DNA of 64,000 bases, taken from Pollenia angustigena (taxonomy: Eukaryota > Arthropoda > Insecta > Diptera > Polleniidae). The notes under the pieces are model-generated. The model did not search any database. It was not told where the DNA came from and worked only from the letters and a program-made list of their open reading frames with translations. The position numbers were made by a program, and so were the translations under genes. Where the stretch lies: positions 207,765,253 to 207,829,252 of the forward strand of contig OV884060.1 of assembly GCA_930367215.1 (NCBI GenBank), in the 5' to 3' direction. Below, in pieces: positions 1 to 11,051 of the stretch (position 1 is its first letter; every line of letters starts with the position of its first letter).

Positions 1-360
1 TACTTTTTGTCAAGAATTCTTCTTGAAGTCCAAAGTAAATTTTTAGTTTTTTCATGTATGTCTTTCTTTTTCTTGTTGACCTTTTTCAGCACAACTTCAA
101 GGACAAATGTACACATAGAGCTCGTGTCTTAGCTTTAACAGTAATTAGTATTGTGGTAATTTTGTTGAACTATTTATGGTTTTTAATCCAAATTTTCAAT
201 ATTTTTAATTAGACTTAAGCCTGGGTTCGAATCTCAGGTCAGTCAAGAATGAATGATTATCAAAAACTATTTTAATTAATTTTCATGTTGTAAAATTCCT
301 TTCTTCATAAAAATAATTTAATGAAAATTAAATTTGATGAACTTAAGCCTGATTAAAAAT
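1..360. repeat. Rearranged copy of a foldback-related interspersed repeat
   Basis: Three blocks here recur near 21.2-21.9 kb in a different arrangement. Bases 1-113 match the reverse complement of about 21410-21520. Bases 140-200 match 21223-21290 directly. Bases 216-345 match 21745-21870 directly. The stretch GGGTTCGAATCTCAGG near 225 looks like a tRNA B-box and is conserved as GGGTTCGAGCCCGAG at 21740. That suggests a tRNA-derived or composite foldback element, but no A-box or tRNA fold was found. No coding capacity is seen. Confidence 0.65.
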
Positions 361-681
361 ATTGAAAATTTTTCTTAAATTCTATTATTTAATTAAAATT
401 TGGAAATGCGAGAAATTTTGCAAAATAGTTCAAAATACTAAACAAATTAAAATATACTTATTCTTCTTTACATGACATGTCATGCTATTATTCGCTCTTT
501 GCAAAAAAGCAGCGGCTAAATTACGGCATTCGATATCAATTCCCATTAAAATTGTATTGTAATTTCGGTCGAATCCCGTAATTTGGCCCCAGTTCTTTTA
601 TCGCAAAATCTGCAGGTTGCCCGAAAGATGGAAAAATGTTACTTTTTACGATGGCCAATAATTTACATAAATTTATAATTA
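361..681. other. A+T-rich stretch, nothing recognised
   Basis: No ORF, TIR or repeat match was noticed in this stretch. Confidence 0.5.
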
Positions 682-1170
682 ACACCTAGAGAAAAAACAT
701 GTCTAAATATGGTCACCTCCAACAAAACTATTTTTAAAGGACATTTTAAACATGTTATGTTTAATTTAACCATATTATTGTCAGCGTCAATCATATTATG
801 GTTGAATTAGTCCACCATCAAGAAAATACAACCATACTATGGTTCCTTCCGAACATGTTATGATTAAAAATAACAAAAATATGTTTAACACTTATAATAG
901 CGTGGTTGGTTTTCAAGAATAGCATGTTTGTCTTCGAAAAGAGGAAAATACTATTGTTAATTTATAAACAAACTATTGTCATATTTAGTTTTAACATGTT
1001 TATAGGCAACCATAATATGGTTGTGGTTTCTTGATGGAGGACTAATTCAGCCACAATATGGTTGAAGGTGATGATAATATGGTTATATTAATCATAATAT
1101 GTTTAAAATTTCTTTTTAAAATAGTTTTGTTGGAGGTGACCATATTTAAAAATGTTTTTCTCTGCGTGTA
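682..1170. mobile_element. Palindromic MITE, family M1, copy 1
   Basis: The element is about 489 bp with inverted termini: CACCTAGAGAAAAAACATG at the left and the complement of CACGCAGAGAAAAACAT at the right. Inversion extends well inward (GGTCACCTCCAACAAAAC against GTTTTGTTGGAGGTGACC). The interior is packed with ACCATA/TATGGT palindromes and has no ORF. Near-full copies lie at 46265-46750 and 53391-53879, with a partial relative at 38951-39380. In two copies the ends are flanked by TA, which suggests a Tc1/mariner-type origin, but this is inference. Confidence 0.85.
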
Positions 1171-1390
1171 CCTAAATTTGACAATAAACGCTCAAAATTT
1201 GCCAAAAATTCTGCATATTTAAGTTATACAGTGTTTGGTTTTTATATTTTTTTTTTTTTTTAATGTTTAATATCCCAGTAAAAACTTCGCCTACTTTTTC
1301 AAAATGAATAGCTTCTTTAACTCATTATTTTGTAGATTTCTTCTATAACTACATCTATAACAACTTCTATAACTACTTTTTTCTGGATGT

Positions 1391-2153
1391 ATGCAGGTAA
1401 AAACAAGTTAGAGTGCTACAATCCGCTGTGCCGAATCTTATATACCCTTCACCATTGTGCGAGTAGAATAGAGAGCAACTAAATAATTTTTACATATACA
1501 TATACATACATATTTACAATACTTACAACTTCATTATAAATGAAATTTAAAAAGCGATAACTGGTAAATATCGATACCTTCCCGTAAGAATGTATTAAGC
1601 GACATTTCTAAAATTGTGTAGGAAACGAAAAAAACGTCTCATTTAGTTATTTATTTTTCGGATTTTATTGAAAGAAACATATTTGGAAAGCGATTTTCAG
1701 AATACAAAACATATTTAAAAATGTGGCGTAGCATAATTTCTTTGGCGGATAATACAAATTACAAGGTGCAACATTATTCCAGTGAGAAAACTTGACGGTT
1801 GATACAATTTTATTTTCACTCTAGTTTCCTTTGCATCCATGATAGGGCAGCGAAACCCAGGCCAAAATGTGGTGCTTAACTTCTAGTATAGTTCCACATC
1901 AAAAAGTCATTTTCGAAAAAAGTGTCGCTTAATACATTCTTACGGGAAAGTATCGATATTCTTTATTATGAAATAATAAAGAAGGGTGATAGCGAAAATC
2001 ATATTGGGCATTATGCTAGTATATGTAAACAAATACGAAGGGGGGTGAGGCGATAGGAAGAAGAGACGACAACCGGATTTGAACTTCCCTTTGCATAAGG
2101 ACCCAGAATATATATAATTTATAGGGTGTAGGACCTTCGGTGAAGGGTATAAA
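1391..2153 (-). mobile_element. mini-me/DINE-1-like repeat, interrupted
   Basis: The 3' end is seen as the reverse complement: CAAGTTAGAGTGCTA followed by a CCGCTGTGCCGAATC hairpin relic and TACCCTTCACC. The other end reads GGTGAAGGGTATAAAAA at 2135-2153. The block GGACCCAGAATATATATAA, typical of the family, lies near 2100. The element is split by the TIR element at 1569-1958. It has no coding capacity. Confidence 0.7.
1569..1958. mobile_element. 390-bp MITE with about 40-bp TIRs
   Basis: The left end TATCGATACCTTCCCGTAAG continues through AATGTATTAAGCGAC. The right end is its near-perfect reverse complement (GTCGCTTAATACATT ... GGGAAAGTATCGATA). The roughly 310-bp interior has no ORF. It sits inside the DINE-1-like repeat. 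The superfamily is not identified. Confidence 0.85.
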
Positions 2154-2990
2154 AAACAATCTTAATTATAAAAAAAAAGAGTAATATTTGGGATTTCAGT
2201 ACTTTGGTCATAACTCTGCTATTTCTTAACCGATTTGACAGATTTATATACCGACGTGTTAAAGGAGAAATTTGCCAGTTATTTTGGCTATAAAACGTGG
2301 ACTCGGGAAGATCTATGGTTCCTGAAAATGGATATTTTTCAAAAAAATAATAATAATATTTTGGTCATAACTTTTTCGTATCTGAACCGATTTTCCCGAG
2401 TTTTTGAGAAAATATTTTCTATTAAAAATTTCCGATCTTCTGATATATAAGGCGTAACCATAGGTCATATAACAGTCAAAAAATTCAGGTTTTTATAAAA
2501 TTTTAAATACTTTTTGTATGAGAGGTACCACGCCTACTTCTCCAATCCCGCCCACATTTTGTAGGATGGTGTATATTTATAACCTAAAGGTTTGTACCTA
2601 ATTTTAAAGCTTTGGCTCTTGCCGTAATACAAATACAACAACCACAAGGGATTTTTTGGAAAAATTAGAGGCAGTCGTGGTTTTTTGGTCATATCTCAGC
2701 CATTGTTGGACCGATCTGGCTGAATTTCAATAGCAAGAAATGGTGGACTATATGTGACATAAATATAAAACAAAGTAGCCGCTATCATGTCTGGAGTCTC
2801 CGGAAAACACATATCAAACGTAAGACGGTCAGACGGACGGACGGACGGATATCGTTAAATCAACTTCTCTCCTCATAAGGACCCAGAATATATATACTTT
2901 ATAGGGTCTAAGATCAATATTGCAGAAATTACAAACGGAATGACAAACTTATATATACCCTTTCCCACCTGTGGTGAAGGGTATAAAAAT
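2154..2990 (-). mobile_element. mini-me/DINE-1-like repeat, diverged
   Basis: The diagnostic end is present in reverse complement: CGGACGGACGGACGG (the GTCY microsatellite), GGACCCAGAATATATATAC, TTTATAGGGTCT, then AACGGAATGACAAACTT and GGTGAAGGGTATAAAAAT at 2972-2990. Internal phrases such as TTTGGTCATAACT recur as decayed tandem units. It abuts the previous copy. It is non-coding; the short ORF at 2235-2450 lies in repeat sequence. Confidence 0.7.
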
Positions 2991-3411
2991 AATGACTTAC
3001 ATTTTAATGCGTTCATTTTGGGACATCCATTGTAAAATTCATTGGTTCTTTCAGTAGAATTGTAAGTAGTGCTCTTATGTTTTTCTGATTACTCAACACA
3101 TTATTTTGTAGGCGAAGTAAAAAAAAGAAAAAAAAATTTGGGGTTTTTGAAGCACTACAGAGAAAAAGCGCATACTCAAGCGCTTCAATTAGAGAGCTCT
3201 TATAAAGCAGTAAATAATAACGAATAAAACATACAAAAAGCTGCTATTTTAGTGCTGACAACGAAGAGGGGTTTTAAGCGAAAAAAAAAATATATTATGG
3301 TTTACGAAAATGATTGAAAAAAGACATTTAAACAAGTAAAAGCAAATTTTAATGAATATGTTAATGTAGTTAGCCCTTAAAAAAGCACTCTAGGAGCGCT
3401 TTGTTTGCATG
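2991..3411. other. A+T-rich stretch, nothing recognised
   Basis: Purine-rich runs are seen but no ORF or TIR. Confidence 0.4.
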
Positions 3412-4140
3412 TTAAAAGAAGCGCTTATTGCCAGCAGAAAATAGTCCTCCAAACCGGGAACACCCCATACAAAAATCAGGCATAGCAGCACGTTTTTTAC
3501 TGGGATATATATAAGTTTGACTTATTGCTGGCTTATCGACGTACACCTTCTCTTTCAAATAAACGCAAAGAAAGAAGTCCAACGGTGTCAAATAACATGA
3601 TATTGGCGGCCAATTGACATCGCCACCACGTGAGATAACACGGCCATTGAATTTGTCGCGCAAAAGATCCATTGTTTCATTAGCAGTGTGGCAAGTGGCA
3701 CAGTCCTGTTGAAACCACATAACGTCCACATCCATCTCTTCCTATTCGGGCCGTAAAAAGTTCGTTATCATCTGACGATAGCGAACACCATTCACAGTAA
3801 CTGCCTGACCGGCCTCATTTTGGAAAATTACGATGCCGCCAGCCCATAAACCGCACCAAACAGTCACTCTTTGTGGGTGCATTGGTTTTTCTACAATTAC
3901 TCTTGGATTATCATTCGCCCAAATGCGGAAATTCTGTTATTGACGAATCCACTGAGGTAAAAATGTGCCTAATTACTGAATCACGAAGCCTGAATAAGTT
4001 TAACGCGTTGCGCAATTGTGTATCTTTCCATGGCTCAAATTGAGTTAGTCTGAAATTGAGAAATATCAAATTAAATGCAGGAAAAACTTGACGTTTAGGT
4101 GTGGTTCACATTCAACATCGGCCTTTAAAATTAAACCACC
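3412..4140 (-). pseudogene. DD41D mariner transposase relic, internally deleted
   Basis: Read on the minus strand from about 4140, a TIR (GGTTTAATTTTAAAGGCCGA) precedes the start MERYTIAQRVKLIQ. After a large deletion the frame resumes at the HF.LSGFVN region, then WCGLWAGGI, VMWFQQDCATCHT and SCYLTPLDFF. There are 41 residues between the D of QQD and the D of PLD, which is the DD41D spacing of the rosa-type mariners. Stops and frameshifts are present, and the 5' side on the plus strand is truncated near 3520. The catalytic domain can be read only in pieces. It shares its deletion junction with the copy at 14450-16126. Confidence 0.85.
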
Positions 4141-4232
4141 AGAATAAAACGCCAGCTATTTTTGCCTTCTGCATGCTGGCGCCAGTTGGGGACACCAAGT
4201 ACTGTTAGGTTTTGTTGTACCTGGAGCTTCCA

Positions 4233-4675
4233 CACAGAAAAAATTTTCTCCAATATTTTTTCAATTAATTCAATAATGCTGTTTCAAACAATTTTTTTAA
4301 TTGTTCCAATTAATTTCCCTGAATTGAAAATAAAAATTATAATGTTTGTGTGTATATTTGCAAATATGAAAACATACACACAAACTTTAAAATATTAAAA
4401 ATGTTCAAAAAATTTTTTAATTGTTTCAATTAACTGTGTTGATTGAAAAAAATATTTTAATTTGTGTTTACGTTTTATTTAGCCTCTTTTTCTGGTGGTC
4501 ACATTTCAATTAAACCTATTGATTGAAACTGAACAGCAAGAAAAGCTCAAACTAATAAACGGGTTAATTGATAAGATCAATTTGTTTGCTGGCGGAAAAT
4601 CAGTACAGAATTTAATTAATAGTACAAATTTCTAACAAATACGTTGATTAAAGTTGATTTGTAATTTTTTCTGTG
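4233..4675. mobile_element. A+T-rich TIR element (ACAGAAAAAA ends), copy 1
   Basis: The termini are CACAGAAAAAATTTT and AATTTTTTCTGTG. The interior holds many AATTAA and TTGATT motifs in both orientations and has no ORF. Related copies are at 29000-29429, 33893-34138, 36297-36960 (split) and 54811-54925 (partial). Superfamily unknown. Confidence 0.7.
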
Positions 4676-4737
4676 CAATGTTGATTGGGTCGCCCTTTTC
4701 TGCGTTGCGAACCGTTGCAATAAGCCTCATCGTCTTA

Positions 4738-4941
4738 TGGAAATCAAAATTTGGCGATAAAATGATTTTGAAAAACGGACCTTCCACTTGTCCTCCAAGA
4801 TCGTGCGAGATGACACCTTTTGATTATTTCCCGTGTGACTACTTAAAATCACTGGTTTATGATAATAAACCAGCAATAGGTGACGCCTTGAAGGCCATAA
4901 TTTTTCGTGTTATTCGAGACAAACGGCCAGCATCGCTATAG
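4738..4941 (+). pseudogene. mariner transposase C-terminal fragment
   Basis: The readable frame contains FGDKMILKNGP, then CPPRSCEMTPFDYF (position of the third catalytic D), YLKSLVYDNKPAIGDALKA and RVIRDKRPA before a stop. This is the DD41D mariner C-terminal pattern without the DNA-binding domain or the first two catalytic D residues. It lies immediately beside the preceding TIR element and on the opposite strand to the 3412-4140 copy. It may come from a different mariner subfamily. Confidence 0.8.
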
Positions 4942-4944
4942 AAT

Positions 4945-5400
4945 TCAAATGTAATTTGTTTGCATATGACTAACTCTTAAAAACAACATTTTACAAGAAT
5001 ATGATATATGGCAATATTTTAGCACATATGGCATATATGGCAATACATTAGCCTTGAAGAAAGTTTTTTTCTAAAATTAATATTAAAGAATATAATTAAG
5101 AAAATAACAAGAAAATACCAAACATTTTTTATACGTTTTATAGATATAAAAAGGGTATTTAATGTCAAGTAGCCAAATTTTGAAATCGATGCCTTTCGAT
5201 TTGGATGAAATTTACCCCATGGTTAGTCCTATTTGATAGTAGTTTAGGCACAAATTTTCAACAAGATCCGTCAAAAAGTTTCAGAGTTAGAAGGGGGTCA
5301 AAGTTCGCCATATAGGTGTTCTTTCTCATCCATGTAATTTATTACCTATTGGTGTTAGCAAAATTTGTCTCAAGTTGCTTAGAGTCATAACTTTTTGAGT
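4945..5400 (-). repeat. Internal fragment of the 1.28-kb TIR element
   Basis: This stretch is a diverged reverse-complement copy of about 27770-28230, for example CAAATGTAATTTGTTTGCAT and GACATTAAATCCCT/TTTAATGTCAAG. It has no termini of its own, so it is a fragment of the element annotated at 27594-28869. Non-coding. Confidence 0.75.
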
Positions 5401-5558
5401 CATGACTTTTTACTTAAACTAAGCCACACATAAATTTAAAATAAGAAAATTTTGGCTTGGACGAGAATGGTGCAAAATATTTTTAGTTCAAGCAATATTT
5501 TGTGGTCCTTTAGTAAATAATTCTTTCCGTGTATTTCCCCAAGAAAGCCTAATTTTTA

Positions 5559-7075
5559 TACCCTCCACCACAATTAGTTGTGAAGAGGGTATATTCAGTT
5601 TGTCATTCCGTGTGAAACTTTTTTACTATTCATCTCAGACCCTATAAAGTATATATATTCTGGGTCCTTGAGTAATTTTATGTCGATTTAGCCATGTCCG
5701 TCTGTCTGTCCGTCTGTCCGTCTGTTGAAAACACGCTCACTTTCGAAAAACTCAAAAGAAATCAACAAACTTGGTGTCAAATTGCTTGTAGTTATCCTAA
5801 GCAGTTTGGGATTGAAATTCAGCAAAATCGGTTCAATAGGATCTGAGCTATGAATCAAAATGTGGAACCACCACCTAAAAAAAATTGATAATTTTGTTAC
5901 AAAAACTAACATAAATGGTGGAAAAATGCACAGAATGATATAAGAATTTGCAACAATTCGTTTTATTCAACTGGAAATCACGCTGTGAAATTTCGTGAAG
6001 ATCCGTCAATAATTTACCCTAGGCCCCATATAAGCCCTACTCCCGGAAATCAGAATATTAAGCCTAAAACCCTAACTAACAATGCTATCATTACAAATTT
6101 TGGCAAGTCACAGTTACATAGGACTAGAAATTAAACTGTTAAGTTTCGTGAAGATCGGTCCATAATTTACCATAGGCCCCATATAAAACATACTTCCGGA
6201 AAACATTTTAGTACGCCTAAAAACGTAAAAAATAATGCTATCATAACAAAATTTGGTACATCAAAATTTTATTGGACAAGAAATAAAATTGTGTTATTTC
6301 GTGAAGATCGGTCCATAGTACGCCTAAAAACGTAAAAAATAACGCTATCATATCAAAATTTGGTACATCAAAGTTTTATTGGACAAGAAATAAAATTGTG
6401 TTATTTCGTGAAGATCGGTCCATAACTTACCCTCGGCCCCATATAAAACTTACTCCCGGAAAACAGTTTAGTACGCCTAAATCCGTAACCAATAATGCTA
6501 TCATAACAAAATTTGGTACATCAAAGTTTTATAGGAAAAGAAATAAAACTGTGTAATTTCGTGAAGATCGGTCCATTATTTACCCTGGGCCCCATATAAA
6601 CCCTACTCCCGGAAAACAGTTTAGTACGCCTAAAACCGTAAAAAATAATGCAATCATAACAAATTTTGGCCCGTCACAGTTTTATAGGACTATAAATGAT
6701 ACTGTGAAATTTCGTGAAGATCGGTACATAATTTACCCCAGGCCCCATAGAAACCCTACTCCCGCAAAACAGTTCAGTACACCTAAAACCATAATTAATA
6801 TTGCTATCATAACAGAAATTGGTACGTCACAGTTTTAAAGGGCTATAAATGACGCTGTGAAATTTCGTGATGATCGGTCCTTAACTTACCCTAGGCCCCA
6901 TATAAACCCTACTACCGGAAAACAGTTTAGTCGCCTAAAACCATAATTAATAGCAAATCGTAACAGTTTAAGATAATAATAACATCATACAGATATCACT
7001 CCTTAAACATTCGAACTGTCGGTGGAGGGTATCAAAGATTCGGCACAGCCGAATATAGCACTCTAACTTGTTTTT
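5559..7075 (+). mobile_element. mini-me/DINE-1-like (Helentron-type) element, nearly complete
   Basis: The element starts with TATACCCTCCACC, followed by GTCATTCCGTGTGAAAC, GTATATATATTCTGGGTCC and a (GTCY)n microsatellite near 5697-5725. The middle is a tandem array of about 153-bp units. The end is GGTGGAGGGTAT, then a perfect hairpin ATTCGGCACAGCCGAAT and CTCTAACTTGTT. Subterminal inverted repeats, proto-microsatellites, central tandem repeats and a 3' hairpin match what is known of mini-me/DINE-1 elements, non-autonomous relatives of Helitrons/Helentrons. It encodes no protein; the short ORF at 5688-5912 is repeat sequence. Confidence 0.8.
5985..6950 (+). repeat. Central tandem repeats, about 153-bp unit
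   Basis: The phrase CGTGAAGATCGGTCCATAAT starts units near 5994, 6147, 6300, 6407, 6560, 6713 and 6866. The spacing is about 153 bp, except one 107-bp unit (6300-6407) that looks internally deleted. Each unit also carries CCCCATATAAA and GCTATCATAAC. The same period is seen at about 26760, 26914, 27067 and 27219 in the copy on the other strand. Confidence 0.85.
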
Positions 7076-8429
7076 TAAATGAAAACCCCAAACCCCAAAT
7101 CAAATTTGTATCCCTTTTAGCAACAAGAAAACCCCTAATTTGGGGTCAAACCCCCAAAGCTGGCAGCCCTGCTTAAGAGCACCTTTTACAAAACTCTCTA
7201 AAGAGAAGTGTATAAAAGTTTACAAAATAATGAGAGAATTGTTGCCCAATTCACAAGCCCTTGTTAACGTTGTATTCATTGTCTAATCATCTTAATTATA
7301 CAATGTTGTATTTCTGTTGATTGTAATTTACATGCAAAAGTGTTGTCTTAATATACGATTGAGTTATACATGTTCTGAAAAATGTTGTAATAATAATGTG
7401 TGTTTAAATATGAAAAACTGAACCCCAACATCTAAATAGACACTTTGACTTTAGCATTCTCTCAATCACGTACATACATTTTTACCAAAAAAATTCTTCG
7501 GCTTACTTCAAACGGACGTTGATTTAGAAAACCACTTCCATGGAATTTCATAAAACTGTAAATGTTGTCAATAAATTATGATAAGGAAAGGACAAAAAAA
7601 AATTAAAGTTTGCATTAAAATGTTTTTTAACACTTGGAAAACACAAAATAAATGCAAAATCTTCAAAATGAAGAAACACTTGTTGCAACAGAACAACCAA
7701 CATCAACTCACAATTATTTTTAAAGAACAACAAAGACGAACAAGTGCAAGATTATCTCAAAATGCACACACCAACACCATCGAGAATGATTGAGTAGTGA
7801 AGAGAGGAAATGGAGAGCAAAAAGGACCACCCAGATATATTTTGTTAAGATCATGTGGTTTAATCACCCACAATCTTAATGTAATGTTGGTCAGTTAGTA
7901 AACTGATCCCTTTTTATTAATGTTACAACAACAAACACCCAACACAACACAACACATTGTACCGTCTACACATAACTACATACATACATCAATCCATCTA
8001 TTTATGGCTCTTTATCTCATCTACTTAACTCCATGTGATTCCTTTTTTTTCTTTTGTTTCGACTGGTTGGCCGGTTGTCGGTCGGTTGGTTTTTTCATTT
8101 TGTTGCATCTTTTTGAAAATTGTATGTTCAATGTTTTGATCACTGCCGACATAATTGTTTTGACAACAACAATGACAATAACAACAGAAAATACATAAAC
8201 ATACATCACCCTGAACACAAACAACAATAACAGCTAAATGGTACTTCTTTTCTTTATTTATTGAAAAAGGACATGCTGCACAGTGGGTTATTTCATTATT
8301 ATTAGTGAAAAAGATTCGATCTTCTAAATTGTGATTAAAAGTATATTTTTTTAAAAATATTACATTTTTGGATTGATTTTGGGATACATCAGGAGAAGTC
8401 CTATGCTCCACTTTTTGTTAAACTGACTC
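7076..8429. other. Unique-looking A+T-rich DNA, no gene seen
   Basis: Short ORFs here lack codon bias or motifs and overlap each other on both strands. CA-rich and poly(T) stretches (8041-8056) occur. It reads like intron or intergenic host DNA. Confidence 0.5.
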
Positions 8430-8960
8430 CGATTCGTAATTTCTAAGATGCCGATGTGTCATCCCATTGATGGCATTATTTCACCAGATGGTAATTTGGC
8501 CAAGTGATGTTAAAGCTGACATCGCAATGATAAGAAGTGTCATGGGTTCAAAAACGAAGACATTGGTCTTAGTACTGAATACATCAGCGTTATGACGCCT
8601 TTTCTATCAGTTTTCTCCTAGCGTTCTACCGGATTAAGCGGTGTCAGATATCTGGCCTGGTCAGCTGCGGTCTATAAAATATCGGCCAGTTTTAAGCCCC
8701 AGACAAGCTATTGACGGCAACTAAAGTGTTGCCATGGAGTTTGTAGGGATCATCTTAAGGACATCTTTTCTTCTGGTGCTACATCCTCTTGCGAAACCAG
8801 CTGCAGTCAATAACTGCAAAAAGACAAAATTGGCAGTTCTCAGGAGATCTTCACGCTCTCTTGCGATCTCGGCTGGCCAGAGATCGCGTCTGGTACACCA
8901 GGAGTCAGTAGCCCATGGTGAGTTGACACACGACTGACTATTTGTTCGGGCCTCCGTTAG
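8430..8960. other. Less A+T-rich island, possible decayed coding sequence
   Basis: Base composition is visibly closer to balanced than its surroundings (for example CTCTTGCGATCTCGGCTGGC near 8857). Both strands give short open stretches; the minus strand reads FLQLLTAAGFARG across 8735-8850. No family was recognised. A decayed retroelement ORF is the likeliest source, but this is a guess. Confidence 0.3.
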
Positions 8961-10290
8961 TATGATTCTTGCGGGAAATGCTTTCTGTCTTTCGGGAAGA
9001 TTGTCTTTGCGGAAGTTATGCTTTTATATTAAATAAATACTTTCGGGGATCACATGGTGGTTATGATTCACTACCCAAAGTCGCGGAAAGGGATACCTTG
9101 AAATTTCACTTAAGAACAAATTTTTCATCACTAGTGGGAGGGTTTAGGTTTAAAAGAGCGTGATGAGGTCCTTTTTGAGGTTAAAAAAATAGGTTTAAAG
9201 AAATAAACTCCTCTCGATCAATGTTGAGGTGGGAACTATTTAAGCTGACTTTTTGAACTGACCATAATTCTTAAGAATTAAAATATATGAAACGAAAATT
9301 TGGCTCTATTTTGTCGAAATCTCCCATTTTAGTAGAAATTTCTTTTAGCTAATTTTTGTTCTTCTTTTAGCACACTGTGCGCTACATATTTTCAATTGAA
9401 GTCATGTGATAGTGTGTGAGAGAGTTGTGATCAAAACAACAACTCACTGACTTAACAGAAACAATAGTAATAACAAGAGTTAAATGAAAGAAAATAAAAT
9501 TAATGGCACACAACACAGACACACACACACACAGAACATTCTGTCAAAAGATGTTGTAATAAATGGATTCTTATCTCATTATGACTCTGCACATGTTTCT
9601 TTTATTGTTTTTGTTTTTTTATTTAATTTAAAATCTTCTTCTGTTCCTGTTTCACCAAAGAACAAGAGAAATTGTTCTTTAAAACCGATCGGTATATCCT
9701 ACCAAAACGTGTGCATGCAGTGAAAGTGCAATTGATACCAACAGGTCTTGGAATTATCGGACATTAGAGAAGCTGAGTCGGCAAAATTTCATTAAATCAA
9801 AGTACCAGTAGGGGTTTTCAAATTTGTTATTTCTAATGGTGGGTTTTTTTTTGTTTTACTTTTTCGTTGCCCTTTTTTTGGTAGAAGTCATTATTATTTT
9901 ACAACAATATTGTTAAAAAACTACGAAATTTTTTTGTTTGGTTTTTGTTTTTAGTTTGACATTTAGGCTCTGATTTATTTATCGAGCTTATGAACTATTC
10001 CAAATCCAATGTTTAAAGTAATTTTTTTTAATTGATTAAATTTATTTAGAGATATAGAAACGCCATGGCATGGATCGGGAAATGTTCACGATCGGAAAAT
10101 TTCATAATAGAGTCCTATTAAAACTAACCGTGCACTACGACTTTTTGCAATAAATCCATTTTTTAACACTAGTCACAGTCTGATGCTAAAATCCCTCATT
10201 AAAGTGCTTTTCCGTGCTGCATGTGGTAATTTTTTAAACTTAGAAACATTTAATTAAAGGTGCGGGGCTTGAGTGAATAATAACCTATAA
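8961..10290. other. A+T-rich DNA, no gene seen
   Basis: It contains a short CA run (about 9520-9533) and T-rich tracts. No recognisable repeat or ORF. Confidence 0.4.
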
Positions 10291-10291
10291 G

Positions 10292-10595
10292 ATGAAAAAT
10301 GTTGGTACTTTTTATCTTTCAACTGGAACTTTTAGAAATTTCGTTAATATTGGGCATAGACACGCAAAATTTACCATGCAATGTCCTGAGAGGATAAGAA
10401 TCCGCAAGAGAAATCTTTTTGGTACTTTTTTGGAAAGATATTTTTGGTACTTTTGTTCTTTATCTGGTACTTTTTGAATCGCTATTAATACTGCACTTAG
10501 AAACATAAAATTCTGCATACAGAGTCCAGAGTGAATCAGAAACTTAAAAAGGATACTTTTTGGTACTTTTTTGTTTTTCACTTGGTTCTTTCAGA
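10292..10595. repeat. GGTACTTTTT-type degenerate repeat
   Basis: GGTACTTTTT recurs about six times with two longer units that resemble each other (GGGCATAGACACGCAAAAT against GCACTTAGAAACATAAAAT). The core matches the tracts at 16285-16680 and 23340-25250. Long ORFs on both strands arise from the repeat and are not genes. Confidence 0.6.
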
Positions 10596-11051
10596 TTTTT
10601 GTTATATCGGGTGATTTTTTTATCTATTATCTTTTTGGCAACACTGGTTTAAACAGCTGGCGCACGTTTCGTGTTTTGTTTCACTGTCAAACATCTTAAG
10701 TTTGGTCTATAATTTAACCATGAATCGTCTTACAAACGAACAACGCTTGCAAATTATTGAATTTTATTATCAAAATGCGCGCTCTGTTAAGAAAGTTCAT
10801 CGCGCATTTCTTCCATTTTATGGTCAGCTCATTTTTGGCTCAATGGGTACGTTAATAAGAAGAATTGTCGATTTTGGAGTGAAGATCAGCCAGAAGCATT
10901 GCAAGAGCTACCAATGCATCCAGAAAAAGTCACAGTTTGGTGCGGTTTATGGGCTGGTGGCATCATTGGACCGTACTTCTTCAAAGATGATGTGAATCGT
11001 AACGTAACTGTGAATGGTGAGCGCTACCGTGAGATGATATCCAACTTTTTA

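Noticed and set aside
220..245. Possible tRNA gene
   Set aside because: Only a T-arm/B-box-like sequence is present; no acceptor stem, D-arm or anticodon arm can be paired. The same holds at 39860, 21740 and 44578.
5985..6950. Satellite array or CRISPR
   Set aside because: The roughly 153-bp units are the known type of central tandem repeats of a DINE-1-like element, bounded by that element's ends.
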